Of a stretch of 64,000 nucleotides of DNA, positions 15,804 through 25,094 are shown in pieces; within the stretch, counting starts at the first letter, position 1; every line of letters starts with the position of its first letter. The stretch is from Halpernia humi. GTDB taxonomy: Bacteria; Bacteroidota; Bacteroidia; Flavobacteriales; Weeksellaceae. The stretch lies in NCBI RefSeq assembly GCF_900108025.1, contig NZ_FNUS01000001.1:310001-374000 (forward strand). The letters are read 5' to 3'. The position numbers and the translations under genes were made by a program. The notes under the pieces are model-generated. The model was not told where the DNA came from. It was given only the letters and a program-made list of their open reading frames with translations, and made no database searches.

Positions 15804-18224
15804 CTATTTCTTCAATTCCTCCAAGAAGTTTTCCAAAGAATTCAAATCAGAAATCTGTACTTCTCGTGCTTTAGCACCATTGAAACCTCCCACAATTCCA
15901 CAAGCTTCTAGTTGATCCATAATTCTTCCGGCTCTGTTATATCCAAGTTTCAATTGGCGTTGCAACATCGATGTAGAACCTTGCTGCGTAGAAACTACAA
16001 TTCTTGCAGCATCTTCAAAAAGAACGTCTTTTTCATTCGGATCAAATGCGCCAACTGTGGAACTTGAGTCTTCTGAAGAATATTCTGGCAACATAAATGC
16101 GCTTGCATAACCTTTTTGTTCGCCGATAAAATCAGCCAATTTTTCAACTTCTGGCGTGTCAACAAACGCACATTGCAAACGCAAAATTTCATTGCCATTA
16201 AAGTAAAGCATATCACCTTTTCCAATCAATTGATCGGCGCCGGGTGAATCTAAAATTGTTCGGGAATCTACGCTTGAAATTACTCGAAACGCCACTCTCG
16301 CGGGGAAATTGGCTTTTATCATTCCGGTAATTACGTTTACTGAAGGTCTTTGTGTAGCAACAATTAAATGAATTCCCACGGCTCTTGCGAGTTGCGCTAA
16401 ACGGGCAATTGGTTGTTCTACTTCTTTGCCTGCAGTCATAATTAAATCTGCAAATTCATCGACTACCAAAACGATATAAGGCAAATAACGATGTCCATTT
16501 TCGGGATTTAATTTGCGCTGGGAAAACTTCTGATTGTATTCTTTTAAATTTTTGCAAAAAGCATTTTTTAATAAATCATACCGCTGATCCATTTCAATAC
16601 ACAAAGAATTTAAAGTATTGATAACCTTGTGTGTATCTGTAATAATCGCATCTTCGCCGTCTGGAAGTTTGGCTAAATAGTGCCGTTCTATTTTTGAGTA
16701 AAGTGACAATTCTACTTTTTTCGGATCCACCATTACAAATTTTAATTCGCTCGGATGTTTTTTGAATAAAAGCGAGGTTAAAATGGCGTTAATTCCCACA
16801 GATTTTCCTTGCCCGGTTGCGCCCGCCATCAATAAATGCGGCATTTTAGATAAATCTGCCATAAAAACTTCATTGGAAATTGTTTTCCCAAAAACTACGG
16901 GCAAATCCATATCTGTATTTTGGAATTTTGCTGAAGAAATGACACTTCGCATAGAAACCATTGTTGGATTTTTACGTGGAACTTCAATTCCAATTGTTCC
17001 TTTTCCGGGCATTGGCGCGATAATTCTGATACCTAAAGCAGAAAGATTTAAAGCGATATCATCTTGTAATTTTTTAATTGCAGAAACTCTGATACCTGCT
17101 TCAGGGACGATTTCGTATAAAGTTACAGTCGGCCCGATTGTGGCTTTAATTTCAGAAATTCCTACGTTGAAATTCTTTAATAATCCTACAATTTTATTTT
17201 TATTTTCTTCTAATTCTTCTTGATTGACTAGGATTTCTTCTGGCCCGTAATCCTTTAGTAAATTAATGGTTGGCATTTGAAACTTTGCCAATTCTAAACG
17301 GTGATCATATTCGCCGTGTTTTTCTACCAATTCATTAGCTTTCTTGTCATATTCATCCAACTCTTCTTTAGCAACTTCAACTTCAAATTTAAAATCATCA
17401 GTTTCTGAATTGCTTTTCGGCGCTGAGACTGGCGTGGATGTGAATGAAGTTTGGTTGGGTATTTTTATAGGATTAATATCGCTGGAAACTTTTAGGTTTA
17501 TTGGCGCGGTTTCTAGATCTTTTACAATTACATTTTCTTTACTTAATGGTACATTTTCTGTCGTTTGTGCTTCATCTAGCAACTCTTCATCAGCCGAAAA
17601 ATTTTCGCCAGAGTTTGGCATCATATCTTTTACGCGGCCAATTGTATTTTCATTCAAATCGTTTAATTTGGATTTTACGTTGGAAGGGTTTAGGTTAAAT
17701 TCTAACATAAAATAAAGGCCTATACTTACCAAAAGCACCATCCATAAGCCAAATGTTCCGATAATAGCGTTTAAAAAATCCATTATTTGAAAACCGTAAA
17801 CACCGCTTAAAACACCAGTTCCGCCAGTTATTGCACCCATAAAAATCGGCAGCCAACAAATGAAAAATAGGGAATGCCCAAAAGTTTTCCAGGGTTTAAA
17901 ATAATTTTTTTTCAAAATTAAAAGTCCTGTTACCAAGCATAAAAAAGCAATTATAAATGCTGCAATTCCTATACTATCAAACACAAAAAAGTTACCCAGC
18001 CAATCGCCAATTTTCCCAAAAATATTGTCGGATTTTATGCTTTTATCTAGCAAAGTTCCGGCTTGGCTTTGGTCTGCCTTCCATTTCATTAAATAAGAAA
18101 TAAAAGAAAGCGTTAGAACAATTGATGAAAATATGAGTAAAACGCCGAAAAATATTCTTGGTTTTGAAAGTATTTTTGCTGCTTCTACTTTATTTTGAGT
18201 GGTATTTTTTGATTTTTTTTCCAT
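15804..18224 (-). CDS. ftsK: DNA translocase FtsK
   Basis: The 806-residue protein has four N-terminal membrane segments (first at about 28-47). A charged linker follows, then the motor: GATGQGKSVG (Walker A), LVVDEFADLIM (Walker B) and the ATQRPSVNVITGMIKANFPAR stretch. A C-terminal winged-helix gamma domain (LQRQLKLGYNRAGRIMDQLE region) reads orienting sequences. FtsK pumps DNA at the septum and activates chromosome dimer resolution. A CAAATTTA at 18238-18245 gives a TAnnTTTG box on the coding strand 14 bases before the ATG. The gene is divergent from the resB-ccsA gene. Confidence 0.97.
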   Translation of the reverse strand: MEKKSKNTTQNKVEAAKILSKPRIFFGVLLIFSSIVLTLSFISYLMKWKADQSQAGTLLDKSIKSDNIFGKIGDWLGNFFVFDSIGIAAFIIAFLCLVTGLLILKKNYFKPWKTFGHSLFFICWLPIFMGAITGGTGVLSGVYGFQIMDFLNAIIGTFGLWMVLLVSIGLYFMLEFNLNPSNVKSKLNDLNENTIGRVKDMMPNSGENFSADEELLDEAQTTENVPLSKENVIVKDLETAPINLKVSSDINPIKIPNQTSFTSTPVSAPKSNSETDDFKFEVEVAKEELDEYDKKANELVEKHGEYDHRLELAKFQMPTINLLKDYGPEEILVNQEELEENKNKIVGLLKNFNVGISEIKATIGPTVTLYEIVPEAGIRVSAIKKLQDDIALNLSALGIRIIAPMPGKGTIGIEVPRKNPTMVSMRSVISSAKFQNTDMDLPVVFGKTISNEVFMADLSKMPHLLMAGATGQGKSVGINAILTSLLFKKHPSELKFVMVDPKKVELSLYSKIERHYLAKLPDGEDAIITDTHKVINTLNSLCIEMDQRYDLLKNAFCKNLKEYNQKFSQRKLNPENGHRYLPYIVLVVDEFADLIMTAGKEVEQPIARLAQLARAVGIHLIVATQRPSVNVITGMIKANFPARVAFRVISSVDSRTILDSPGADQLIGKGDMLYFNGNEILRLQCAFVDTPEVEKLADFIGEQKGYASAFMLPEYSSEDSSSTVGAFDPNEKDVLFEDAARIVVSTQQGSTSMLQRQLKLGYNRAGRIMDQLEACGIVGGFNGAKAREVQISDLNSLENFLEELKK

Positions 18225-18237
18225 AATATAAGTGTGG

Positions 18238-18245
18238 CAAATTTA
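18238..18245 (-). promoter_or_regulatory. -7 promoter box for ftsK
   Basis: TAAATTTG on the minus strand matches TAnnTTTG and lies shortly upstream of the ftsK ATG at 18224, giving a very short leader. Confidence 0.5.
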
Positions 18246-18331
18246 ATATTTTTTAATGAAAATCTTTAAAATATCTGACTAATATCAATCTTAAAATCCC
18301 CAATTTATTAGTCTATCTTAAATATCATCCT

Positions 18332-18339
18332 TATTTTTG
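18332..18339 (+). promoter_or_regulatory. -7 promoter box for the resB-ccsA gene; excludes an upstream TTG start
   Basis: TATTTTTG matches TAnnTTTG. It overlaps the TTG at 18337 that could otherwise be taken as start, so translation must begin at the ATG at 18352 or 18358. Confidence 0.6.
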
Positions 18340-18351
18340 CTGCTTATTACT

Positions 18352-21300
18352 ATGATTATGAATAAAATTCAAAGTATTCTGATTTCCACTAGAACGATGT
18401 CTGTTCTTTTACTTTGTTACGCTTTTTCTATGGCTTATGCCACATTTCTTGAAAACGACTACGGAACGCCTACTGCAAAGGCCCTGATTTATGAAGCATG
18501 GTGGTTTGAGTTAATTATGGTTTTACTAATTTTAAATTTTTTAGGCAATATTACGAGGTATAAACTTTGGCGTAAGGCAAAATGGCCGGTTTTGGCATTT
18601 CATTTGGCCTTCGTTTTTATTTTTATTGGCGGTGCCATCACCAGATACATTAGCTTTGAAGGACAAATGCACATTCGCGAGGGTGCAACCAGTAAAGAAA
18701 TAGTTTCGGATAAAAATTTTTTTAAAATACAAATCGGGCAGTTGGGAGATGATTTAAGTTATCCCGATATTCCATTTATGATGATACCCGATATTGCAAG
18801 AAAAACCTCATTAATTGCAAAAGTTTTTCCACATAAATTTAAGGCCGCTTATGATTATCAAGGAAAAAAAGTGACCATAACGCAAGTGGCTTACATCCAA
18901 AGAAAAAAAGACAGTTTGGTGGTGTCGCCAAATGGTGAAAACTATCTTCATATTGTAACTGCAGGCGATACTGGCCGCCAAAATTTGTACATAAAACCGG
19001 GTGAAGCAAAAAGTTTAAATGGTACTTTGGTCACTTATAATAGGCCAATTGATGGTGCGATTGAATTTAATGACACCAGCGGAACAATGATGATTAAAAC
19101 GCCTGAAGATGCCCAATTCATGACAATGGCTACTCAAAAAACAGGTACAACCAAAAAAGAAGAATTTCAGCCTTTAGTTTTACGAAGTTTATATAGCATT
19201 AAAGATTTAAAATTGGTAATCCCAGAACCAGTAAAGAAAGGAAAACTTATTTTTCTAGAAGGCGACAAAAAGAAGGACAAAAACTTGGCAGATATGCTAA
19301 GCGTGGAAGTTCAAGGGCCTAAAACCAAACAAATGGTAAATCTTTCGGTAGAAAAGGGAAATCCTGATGCATATAAGCAAATTACGATAGACGGTTTAAA
19401 TATTATTTTGGGTTTTGGCCCAAAAATTTACAACACACCTTTTTCTTTGAAATTAGACAAATTTGTGATGCAAACTTATCCTGGCAGTTCGTCTCCATCG
19501 GCTTACGAGTCTCATGTTCAGATTTTGGATAAAGGGAAAGAAACCCCATTTAAAATATTTATGAATCATGTTTTAAATTATGATGGCTACAGATTTTACC
19601 AATCCAGTTTTGATCCGGATAGAAAAGGAACAATCTTATCCGTCAACCACGATTTTTGGGGAACAGCATTTACTTATTTTGGCTACAACTTATTGTTTAT
19701 CAGTTTGATGATTACCTTGTTTTGGAAAGGTACACACTTCTGGAAATTAAATGATAATTTGAAAGCCGTGAAATTGAAAAAAATGGCGATGGTCGTTTTA
19801 CTTTTGCTGTCTTTTGGTTTAAATGCACAAAAAATTGAAACGCACGGCACATCAGATGGAAGTTCAGAACACGTACATTCTGCCGATGACGGGCATCAGC
19901 ATGAAGATGCAAATTTGCTCACTTCACAAAATCCAGATGCTCAGAAACCAGTAGTTGGGCCATTAAAATCGCCTTCTTTGATTTCTCCCGATGCCATTAT
20001 TGCTAAAAATAAAATTGATAAAGCACACGCAGATAAATTTGGCTATTTATTAGTTCAAAATTATGAAGGTAGAATAGTACCGATGAATACGCAGGCTCTG
20101 CAAGTTTTAAGAAAATTATACAAACACGACGAGTTTAAAGGGAGCGATGGCAAATCTTTAGATGCCAACCAATGGTTTCTTTCCATCAATACAGATACGC
20201 CGAGTTGGACGATGGTGCCAATTATAAAAGTGGGCGATAAAGGTGGCGAAGAATTAAAGAAAAAAACCAAAGCCAATGATGAAGGTTATACCTCTCTGAT
20301 GTCTTTATTTCCGTCTGATGGCAAAGGGAATTTGGTATATGTTTTAGAAGAAGATTACCAAACTGCATTTCGAAAAAAAGCAAGCGACCAAACCAATTAT
20401 GATAAAGAAGTAATTGCTGTAAACGACCGAGTTCAGGTATTTAATGAATTTTTTAGTGGTCAATTTATGCGCATTGTTCCTGTGCAAAATGATCCCAATA
20501 ACACCTGGCATTCTTGGCTAGATAAAAATATGGAACCAGATGAAGCTTCGCAAAAAGTAATGGGTCCTTATTTTTCTTCAGTTCTTGACGCAGAACAAAC
20601 TGGCGATTGGAGCAAAGCAGATGTAGAATTAAAAAAACTTGAAGATTACCAACAATTATGGGGAAAGAATGTAGTACCTCCGAAAAATAAAGTGAATTTG
20701 GAGGTTTTTATGAATAAAGTAAATCTTAATTTTAGACTTCTTATTTTTTATTCCATAATCGGAGGATTACTTATTTTATTAGGTTTTATAGAACTTTTTA
20801 AACCCAATAAAATATTAAATAAAGTAATAAAAGTTTTGATAGGAATTGGCGCAATTGGCTATTTTCTTCACTTTTTAGGATTGGTCGCCAGATGGTATAT
20901 TTCTGGCCACGCCCCTTGGAGCAATGGTTATGAAGCCATTATTTTTATTTCTTGGATTGGGATTACGGCAGGTTTGGCTTTATACAGAAACTCCAACGCT
21001 CTGATTCCCGCTGCAGGTTTTATGGTTGCTGTCATTATGATGGGATTTGCGCATGGCGGCTCTGCTTTAGACCCGCAAATTACGCCTCTCGTGCCAGTTT
21101 TGAAATCGTATTGGCTCATTATTCACGTCGCGATTATTACTTCTAGTTATGGGTTTTTCGCTCTTTCGATGATTATTGCAGTCATTACTTTGATATTTTA
21201 CATTATTTCCAACAAAAAATTGTACGATTTTCACCACGATACTACTTTAAAAGAACTTACGATAGTTTCAGAAATGTCTCTAACAGTTGGGCTTTTCGCA

Positions 21301-21657
21301 TTAACAGTCGGTACTTTTTTGGGCGGAATTTGGGCTAATGAATCTTGGGGAAGATATTGGAGCTGGGATCCAAAAGAAACTTGGGCATTTATTTCTGTAA
21401 TAGTTTACGCATTTGTAATGCACATGCGTTTGGTGCCTGGTTTGCGTGGTAGATGGGCTTTTCATGTTGCAACGATGTTCGCATTTTGCTCTATGGTGAT
21501 GACGTATTTTGGCGTAAATTATTACCTCTCAGGTTTGCATTCTTATGCGGCAGGAGATCCAATTCCAGTGCCACTTTGGGTGTATATTGGCTTGGCTTTT
21601 ATGCTCACTTTGTCGGTGGCTTCTTATATAAAATTTAAAAAACTAAAGAACAATTAA
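18352..21657 (+). CDS. ccsA: cytochrome c biogenesis protein, ResB-CcsA fusion
   Basis: The large protein (about 1,100 residues) has a ResB-like first half: membrane segments near the N-terminus, a long periplasmic region and KIFMNHVLNYDGYRFYQSSFDPD. A CcsA second half has multiple membrane segments and the heme-handling WWD motif WGRYWSWDPKETWAF. Together they form system II for attaching heme to cytochromes c outside the inner membrane. The insert between the halves has a His-rich run (HVHSADDGHQHED), which may bind heme or metal. The ATG at 18352 is chosen because the promoter box occupies the TTG further upstream; the ATG at 18358 is equally possible. A terminator follows at 21707. Confidence 0.93.
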   Translation: MIMNKIQSILISTRTMSVLLLCYAFSMAYATFLENDYGTPTAKALIYEAWWFELIMVLLILNFLGNITRYKLWRKAKWPVLAFHLAFVFIFIGGAITRYISFEGQMHIREGATSKEIVSDKNFFKIQIGQLGDDLSYPDIPFMMIPDIARKTSLIAKVFPHKFKAAYDYQGKKVTITQVAYIQRKKDSLVVSPNGENYLHIVTAGDTGRQNLYIKPGEAKSLNGTLVTYNRPIDGAIEFNDTSGTMMIKTPEDAQFMTMATQKTGTTKKEEFQPLVLRSLYSIKDLKLVIPEPVKKGKLIFLEGDKKKDKNLADMLSVEVQGPKTKQMVNLSVEKGNPDAYKQITIDGLNIILGFGPKIYNTPFSLKLDKFVMQTYPGSSSPSAYESHVQILDKGKETPFKIFMNHVLNYDGYRFYQSSFDPDRKGTILSVNHDFWGTAFTYFGYNLLFISLMITLFWKGTHFWKLNDNLKAVKLKKMAMVVLLLLSFGLNAQKIETHGTSDGSSEHVHSADDGHQHEDANLLTSQNPDAQKPVVGPLKSPSLISPDAIIAKNKIDKAHADKFGYLLVQNYEGRIVPMNTQALQVLRKLYKHDEFKGSDGKSLDANQWFLSINTDTPSWTMVPIIKVGDKGGEELKKKTKANDEGYTSLMSLFPSDGKGNLVYVLEEDYQTAFRKKASDQTNYDKEVIAVNDRVQVFNEFFSGQFMRIVPVQNDPNNTWHSWLDKNMEPDEASQKVMGPYFSSVLDAEQTGDWSKADVELKKLEDYQQLWGKNVVPPKNKVNLEVFMNKVNLNFRLLIFYSIIGGLLILLGFIELFKPNKILNKVIKVLIGIGAIGYFLHFLGLVARWYISGHAPWSNGYEAIIFISWIGITAGLALYRNSNALIPAAGFMVAVIMMGFAHGGSALDPQITPLVPVLKSYWLIIHVAIITSSYGFFALSMIIAVITLIFYIISNKKLYDFHHDTTLKELTIVSEMSLTVGLFALTVGTFLGGIWANESWGRYWSWDPKETWAFISVIVYAFVMHMRLVPGLRGRWAFHVATMFAFCSMVMTYFGVNYYLSGLHSYAAGDPIPVPLWVYIGLAFMLTLSVASYIKFKKLKNN

Positions 21658-21706
21658 AATCATTTAGTAATTGTAAGAATTAGCGTTTCGCGTTCGAATA
21701 ATAGAG

Positions 21707-21736
21707 AATCCTGAAATTTTTTCAGGATTTTTTTTT
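21707..21736 (+). terminator. Rho-independent terminator after resB-ccsA
   Basis: AATCCTGAAA and its complement TTTCAGGATT pair around a TTT-type loop and run into eight or more T residues. Confidence 0.85.
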
Positions 21737-21870
21737 GCCTATATAGAGAAATTAGCAATTTGGCATTAAAGTCAGGAGTATTTGGATTTTTAGCAATGAA
21801 AGTAAGATCATAAAAGGGCAATATGAATAACCTGAGTTCGATTGTAAAATAATTCTAAAACATCAATAGG

Positions 21871-21923
21871 AACGGGCTTTAGCCCGTTTTTAAAATTTAA
21901 AATTCAAAATTGGCTTTAGCCAA
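21871..21923. repeat. GGGCTTTAGCCC-type palindromes in a gene-free stretch
   Basis: Two palindromes occur in the 437-base gap: AACGGGCTTTAGCCCGTT (21871-21888) and TTGGCTTTAGCCAA (21910-21923). Both share a GCTTTAGC core, which recurs between flavobacterial genes. The remainder of the gap between the terminator and 22094 shows no gene. Confidence 0.65.
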
Positions 21924-22094
21924 AGTGTAGATGAAATTTCTTAAGTCTTTTAATTTTCACATCGGGCTAAATACTGACTTATAATCGATTGACAATTAAA
22001 ATATTAAAGACAAAATAGCAATCCAGAACAGGTTTATAATAGTTTTGAATTAATTAGGAATTTTATTGTGTGAGAAGTTAATTAAGAAATATTC

Positions 22095-22820
22095 TCAGTT
22101 TCGCACACCAGCAAGATTTTCAAAATACGTTCCAAACTCAGCAATATGACTTCCAAACCAAGAAAATGCTTCGCCATCTACAAGTAAAATCTTTATTTTT
22201 GGGAAACGTATTTGCAATTCTAAAACGTGCTTTTCATTAAAAGGAAACGGCTCTGTAGAAAGAAAAAGATAATCTGCTTTTTCTAAATCTTCGAGATTAA
22301 TTTCAGGATATCTTTTTTGATTTTTAAAAATATTTTCGAAGCCGATTTTTTCTAGAATTTCATTGATGAAAGTGTCGCCGCCAATTGTCATTAAGGGATT
22401 TTGCCAAATTAAATATGCGACTTTTTTGGGTTTATTTTCTTTAAAATTATCGAAAATTGCTGTAATTTTTTGGTTAAATTTTTCTGCTTCATTTCTATTT
22501 TTTAAAACCATTCCGAGTTCCCAAAGAAAATTTTCATTGTCTTTTAGATTTTTAATATCAGAAACCCAAACGCGGAAATATTTCTGCAATTCTTCAACCT
22601 GTTCTTTTACGTTTTCTTCTTTATTGGCTAAAATTAAATCTGGTTTTAAAGCTTTAATTTTCTCTATATTCAGATTTTTTGTGCCGCCAATTATTGGAAT
22701 ATTTTTAACCAAATTTTCAGGATGAATGCAGAATTTTGTTCTTCCAACCAGTTCATGATTGTCTAAACCTAAATCAAATAAAGTCTTAGTAATTGACGGA
22801 ACAAGCGAGATAATTTTCAT
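22095..22820 (-). CDS. helical-backbone metal receptor (BtuF/TroA-like cobalamin or siderophore-type binding protein)
   Basis: The 241-residue protein begins KIISLVPSITKTLFDLGL, followed by GRTKFCIHPE and VKNIPIIGGTKNLNIEKIKALKPDLI, all typical of the BtuF branch of periplasmic binding proteins. No signal peptide or lipobox is present, so it is probably cytosolic or shortened, as in many Bacteroidota members annotated as ABC transporter substrate-binding proteins. Later motifs are NPLMTIGGDTFINEILEKIGFENIF and DYLFLSTEPFPF. No permease lies beside it. The ligand is unknown; cobalamin-like compounds or a metal chelate are possible. It starts ten bases after the mgtE stop on the same strand, so it may be co-transcribed with the magnesium transporter. 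Confidence 0.8.
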   Translation of the reverse strand: MKIISLVPSITKTLFDLGLDNHELVGRTKFCIHPENLVKNIPIIGGTKNLNIEKIKALKPDLILANKEENVKEQVEELQKYFRVWVSDIKNLKDNENFLWELGMVLKNRNEAEKFNQKITAIFDNFKENKPKKVAYLIWQNPLMTIGGDTFINEILEKIGFENIFKNQKRYPEINLEDLEKADYLFLSTEPFPFNEKHVLELQIRFPKIKILLVDGEAFSWFGSHIAEFGTYFENLAGVRN

Positions 22821-22829
22821 TAAAGAAAG

Positions 22830-24146
22830 TTACAAAAGTTTCCCCGAAAGAAATAAACCAGCAACGGTGAAGTAAATAATTAAACCAGTCACATCCACCA
22901 AAGTTGCTACAAATGGCGCAGAAGAAGTAGCGGGATCTAGTTTTAATTTTTTTAAAATAAATGGAATCATAGAGCCAGAAAGTGTGCCCCACAAAACTAT
23001 TAAAAGCAAAGAAAAAGAAACGCTAAATCCGATGGCAACCCAATGATCGCCGTAATTATAAAAGCCCGTTTTTTGCCAAGTCCAAATTCTGATAAAACCG
23101 ATTACTCCTAAAAGTGCACCCAGAAAAATACCGGAAACGATTTCCTTTTTCATGACGTACCACCAATCTTTTAAGGTGATTTCTTGCAAAGCCATCGCAC
23201 GAATTATCAAAGTGGCGGCTTGTGAACCAGAATTTCCACCACTAGAAATAATTAGCGGAACAAATAAGGCCAAAACCACTGCTTTTTGAATTTCATGTTC
23301 GAAATAACCCATTGCAGAAGCGGTCAACATTTCAGAAACGAATAAAATAATCAGCCAAGTTCCGCGTTTTTTTATCATTTCTATCCAAGAAGTTTGCGTG
23401 TAAGGCAAATCTAAGGCTTCCAAACCACCAAATTTTTGGATGTCTTCGGTATTTTGAGATTCAATTTGATCTAAGATATCATCAATCGTTACAATCCCGA
23501 CCAAAACGCCAGAATCTGTAATAATCGGAAGCGCACTTCTATCATATTTTTCGAAATAGGGAACAGCGTCTTCTTTTGTGGTTGTGGTTTTTATCGCCAC
23601 AAATTCGTTATCGGTTAATTCTGAAATCAGTTGATCTTCTTCCGCTAAAAGCAAAGTTCCAATCGTGATATCATCAATTAATTTATTTTTTTCATCAACC
23701 ACGTAAAGAAAGTTCATGGTTTCTACCCGTTCACCAACTCGTTTTATCTGCTGAAAACATCTTTTTACAGTCCATTCTTTTCGAATTTGAATGTAATAAG
23801 GCGTCATCAAACGCGCGATGGAATTGGAATCGTAACCCAAAAGTTTCAGTGCGACGCGTCTTTCTTGCGGATTTAATAGATTGATGGAAGATTTGATGAG
23901 TTCATCTGGGAAATCTTCAAAAAGTTGCGTTCTATCATCCGGCGACATTTCATTCAAAATGTCTGCAACTTCGTGGGAAGCGATACTTCGAATGGTTTCT
24001 TCTTGAAAATCTGGATTTAGATGGGAAAATACGTCGGCTTTATATTCTTTTGGAACCTTTAAAAATGCAATCAACCGTTCGTCTGGATGCAATGCACTCA
24101 GATTTTCAGCGATATCGGCAGGATTTAAAACGAGTTCTTCAATCAT
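22830..24146 (-). CDS. mgtE: magnesium transporter MgtE
   Basis: Domain order matches MgtE. It opens with an N-domain of superhelical repeats (about 10-130, with [14 protein letters not shown] and [16 protein letters not shown]). Two CBS domains follow (about 135-255, e.g. [22 protein letters not shown]), then five membrane helices (about 285-435). The pore helix has [19 protein letters not shown], the conserved selectivity region. It imports Mg2+ and closes when the cytoplasmic domain binds the ion. A promoter box at 24173-24180 leaves only about 20 bases of leader, so there is no room for a magnesium riboswitch. A TroA-like gene follows ten bases downstream. Confidence 0.95.
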   Translation of the reverse strand: MIEELVLNPADIAENLSALHPDERLIAFLKVPKEYKADVFSHLNPDFQEETIRSIASHEVADILNEMSPDDRTQLFEDFPDELIKSSINLLNPQERRVALKLLGYDSNSIARLMTPYYIQIRKEWTVKRCFQQIKRVGERVETMNFLYVVDEKNKLIDDITIGTLLLAEEDQLISELTDNEFVAIKTTTTKEDAVPYFEKYDRSALPIITDSGVLVGIVTIDDILDQIESQNTEDIQKFGGLEALDLPYTQTSWIEMIKKRGTWLIILFVSEMLTASAMGYFEHEIQKAVVLALFVPLIISSGGNSGSQAATLIIRAMALQEITLKDWWYVMKKEIVSGIFLGALLGVIGFIRIWTWQKTGFYNYGDHWVAIGFSVSFSLLLIVLWGTLSGSMIPFILKKLKLDPATSSAPFVATLVDVTGLIIYFTVAGLFLSGKLL

Positions 24147-24447
24147 AAAACAAACAGCATTTTTAGATGCCGCAAAAATAAAGGAAAAAATTTAAAAAAT
24201 ATCATAAGCGATTGATTAATATAGAATTTATTGGAAAGAAAATTTTAATTGGTTAAAATAATTTGGAAAGTTTGATATGAACTATTTATTCAATACATGA
24301 AAAAGAAATATTGCAAAAGAGACAAAACTGAATATTTATATTTTAAGAAATTCAAAAGGTTGCAAAATGTTCACTTTTTGCTCTTTTGTGGTTAAGAATT
24401 TTTCTAAAATATTTGTTATTTACAAAACAAACATTTAGCAAAAAAAA
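24147..24447. other. gene-free interval upstream of mgtE
   Basis: No coding region is supported. CAAAAATA at 24173-24180 reads TATTTTTG on the minus strand, a -7 box for mgtE. Beyond that I see only AT-rich sequence up to the terminator at 24448. Confidence 0.55.
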
Positions 24448-24471
24448 TCCCCGCAAAATAAATTGCAGGGA
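24448..24471 (-). terminator. terminator after the DUF2892 gene
   Basis: TCCCCGCAA pairs with TTGCAGGGA over a six-base loop. On the minus strand the hairpin is followed by a T run (the A run at 24440-24447), right behind the gene that ends at 24496. Confidence 0.85.
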
Positions 24472-24495
24472 CTTTTCGAATTTTTTTTGTATTTG

Positions 24496-24702
24496 TTACG
24501 CGCCACAAGATGCGCCCTCGTCGGTATAGCCCATTTTTGCTAAAATTCTATCGAGCAAACACCAATTTGTTATAGAAGATTGAAGCAAATTTAGCCCTAC
24601 AAATCCAGTTAAATAAAGCCAATTTTGGCTCACGTAAATGGATAAAAGTACACTTACCAAAATCATGGTTCCTGCAAATGCGTGTATAATTCTAGTTTTC
24701 AT
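24496..24702 (-). CDS. DUF2892 family inner-membrane protein (YgaP transmembrane-domain type)
   Basis: The 68-residue protein has two membrane helices (about residues 7-23 and 27-45) and ends in a cysteine-containing tail (NWCLLDRILAKMG, GASCGA). This matches DUF2892, the membrane part that is fused to rhodanese in YgaP. It closes the efflux gene cluster, 31 bases after a PII-like gene. Free-standing DUF2892 proteins usually travel with rhodanese, thiol-oxidation and sulfur-export genes, which fits the rhodanese gene seven kilobases upstream in the same orientation. No activity is proven for the stand-alone form. Confidence 0.85.
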   Translation of the reverse strand: MKTRIIHAFAGTMILVSVLLSIYVSQNWLYLTGFVGLNLLQSSITNWCLLDRILAKMGYTDEGASCGA

Positions 24703-24733
24703 ATGTAGATTTCTATTTTTTTTAAGGTCATAT

Positions 24734-25039
24734 TTAAAATTGTTCTTCTAATGCAACAAGCGCAATATGAATATTGGAAAGCGATTCTTGTTTGGCATTA
24801 AATTCTTTTACTTTTTCTAGAATTTGCACCGAATTTTCTGCTGATACAAAAACCGTGAAAAGCAAAGATTCGGTTTCAGAATAAGAAGAGGCAAACCAAT
24901 TTTCTAAAACATTGCTGTCTTTTTCATTCTTAAAACCTCGAACTTCGTGATAGGTAAATGATTTTGCGCCAGATTTCACGAGAATATTTTTCACGTCTTT
25001 TTCAAATTCGGTGATGGCTGTTATGAGTAAGAGTTTCAT
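24734..25039 (-). CDS. PII-like small signalling protein
   Basis: The 101-residue protein has the length and beta-alpha-beta rhythm of a PII/GlnB-like fold: KLLLITAITEFEKDVKNILVKSGAKSF, then a loop region, then ESLLFTVFVSAENSVQILEKVKEF. The classical uridylylation loop is not recognisable. Related PII-like proteins are encoded next to RND or metal-efflux genes and may sense small molecules or ions. It sits between the terminator of the RND operon and the DUF2892 gene and reads in the same direction. The fold assignment is moderately supported; the ligand is unknown. Confidence 0.6.
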   Translation of the reverse strand: MKLLLITAITEFEKDVKNILVKSGAKSFTYHEVRGFKNEKDSNVLENWFASSYSETESLLFTVFVSAENSVQILEKVKEFNAKQESLSNIHIALVALEEQF

Positions 25040-25053
25040 ATTTTGCTGTTTTA

Positions 25054-25087
25054 AAATCTCTGCCGAAAAATCTTTCGGCAGAGATTT
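25054..25087 (-). terminator. hairpin at the end of the RND permease gene
   Basis: AAATCTCTGCCGAAA and TTTCGGCAGAGATTT form a perfect 15-base stem with a four-base loop, starting just behind the permease stop codon. The following T run on the minus strand is short, so some read-through into the PII-like gene is possible. Confidence 0.8.
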
Positions 25088-25094
25088 AGGTTAA

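Noticed and set aside
18337..18351. TTG at 18337 as start of the resB-ccsA gene
   Set aside because: It lies inside the TAnnTTTG promoter box (18332-18339), so it would precede the transcript.
24147..24447. A magnesium riboswitch in front of mgtE
   Set aside because: The -7 box at 24173-24180 leaves only about 20 bases of leader, and no M-box-like structure is visible.
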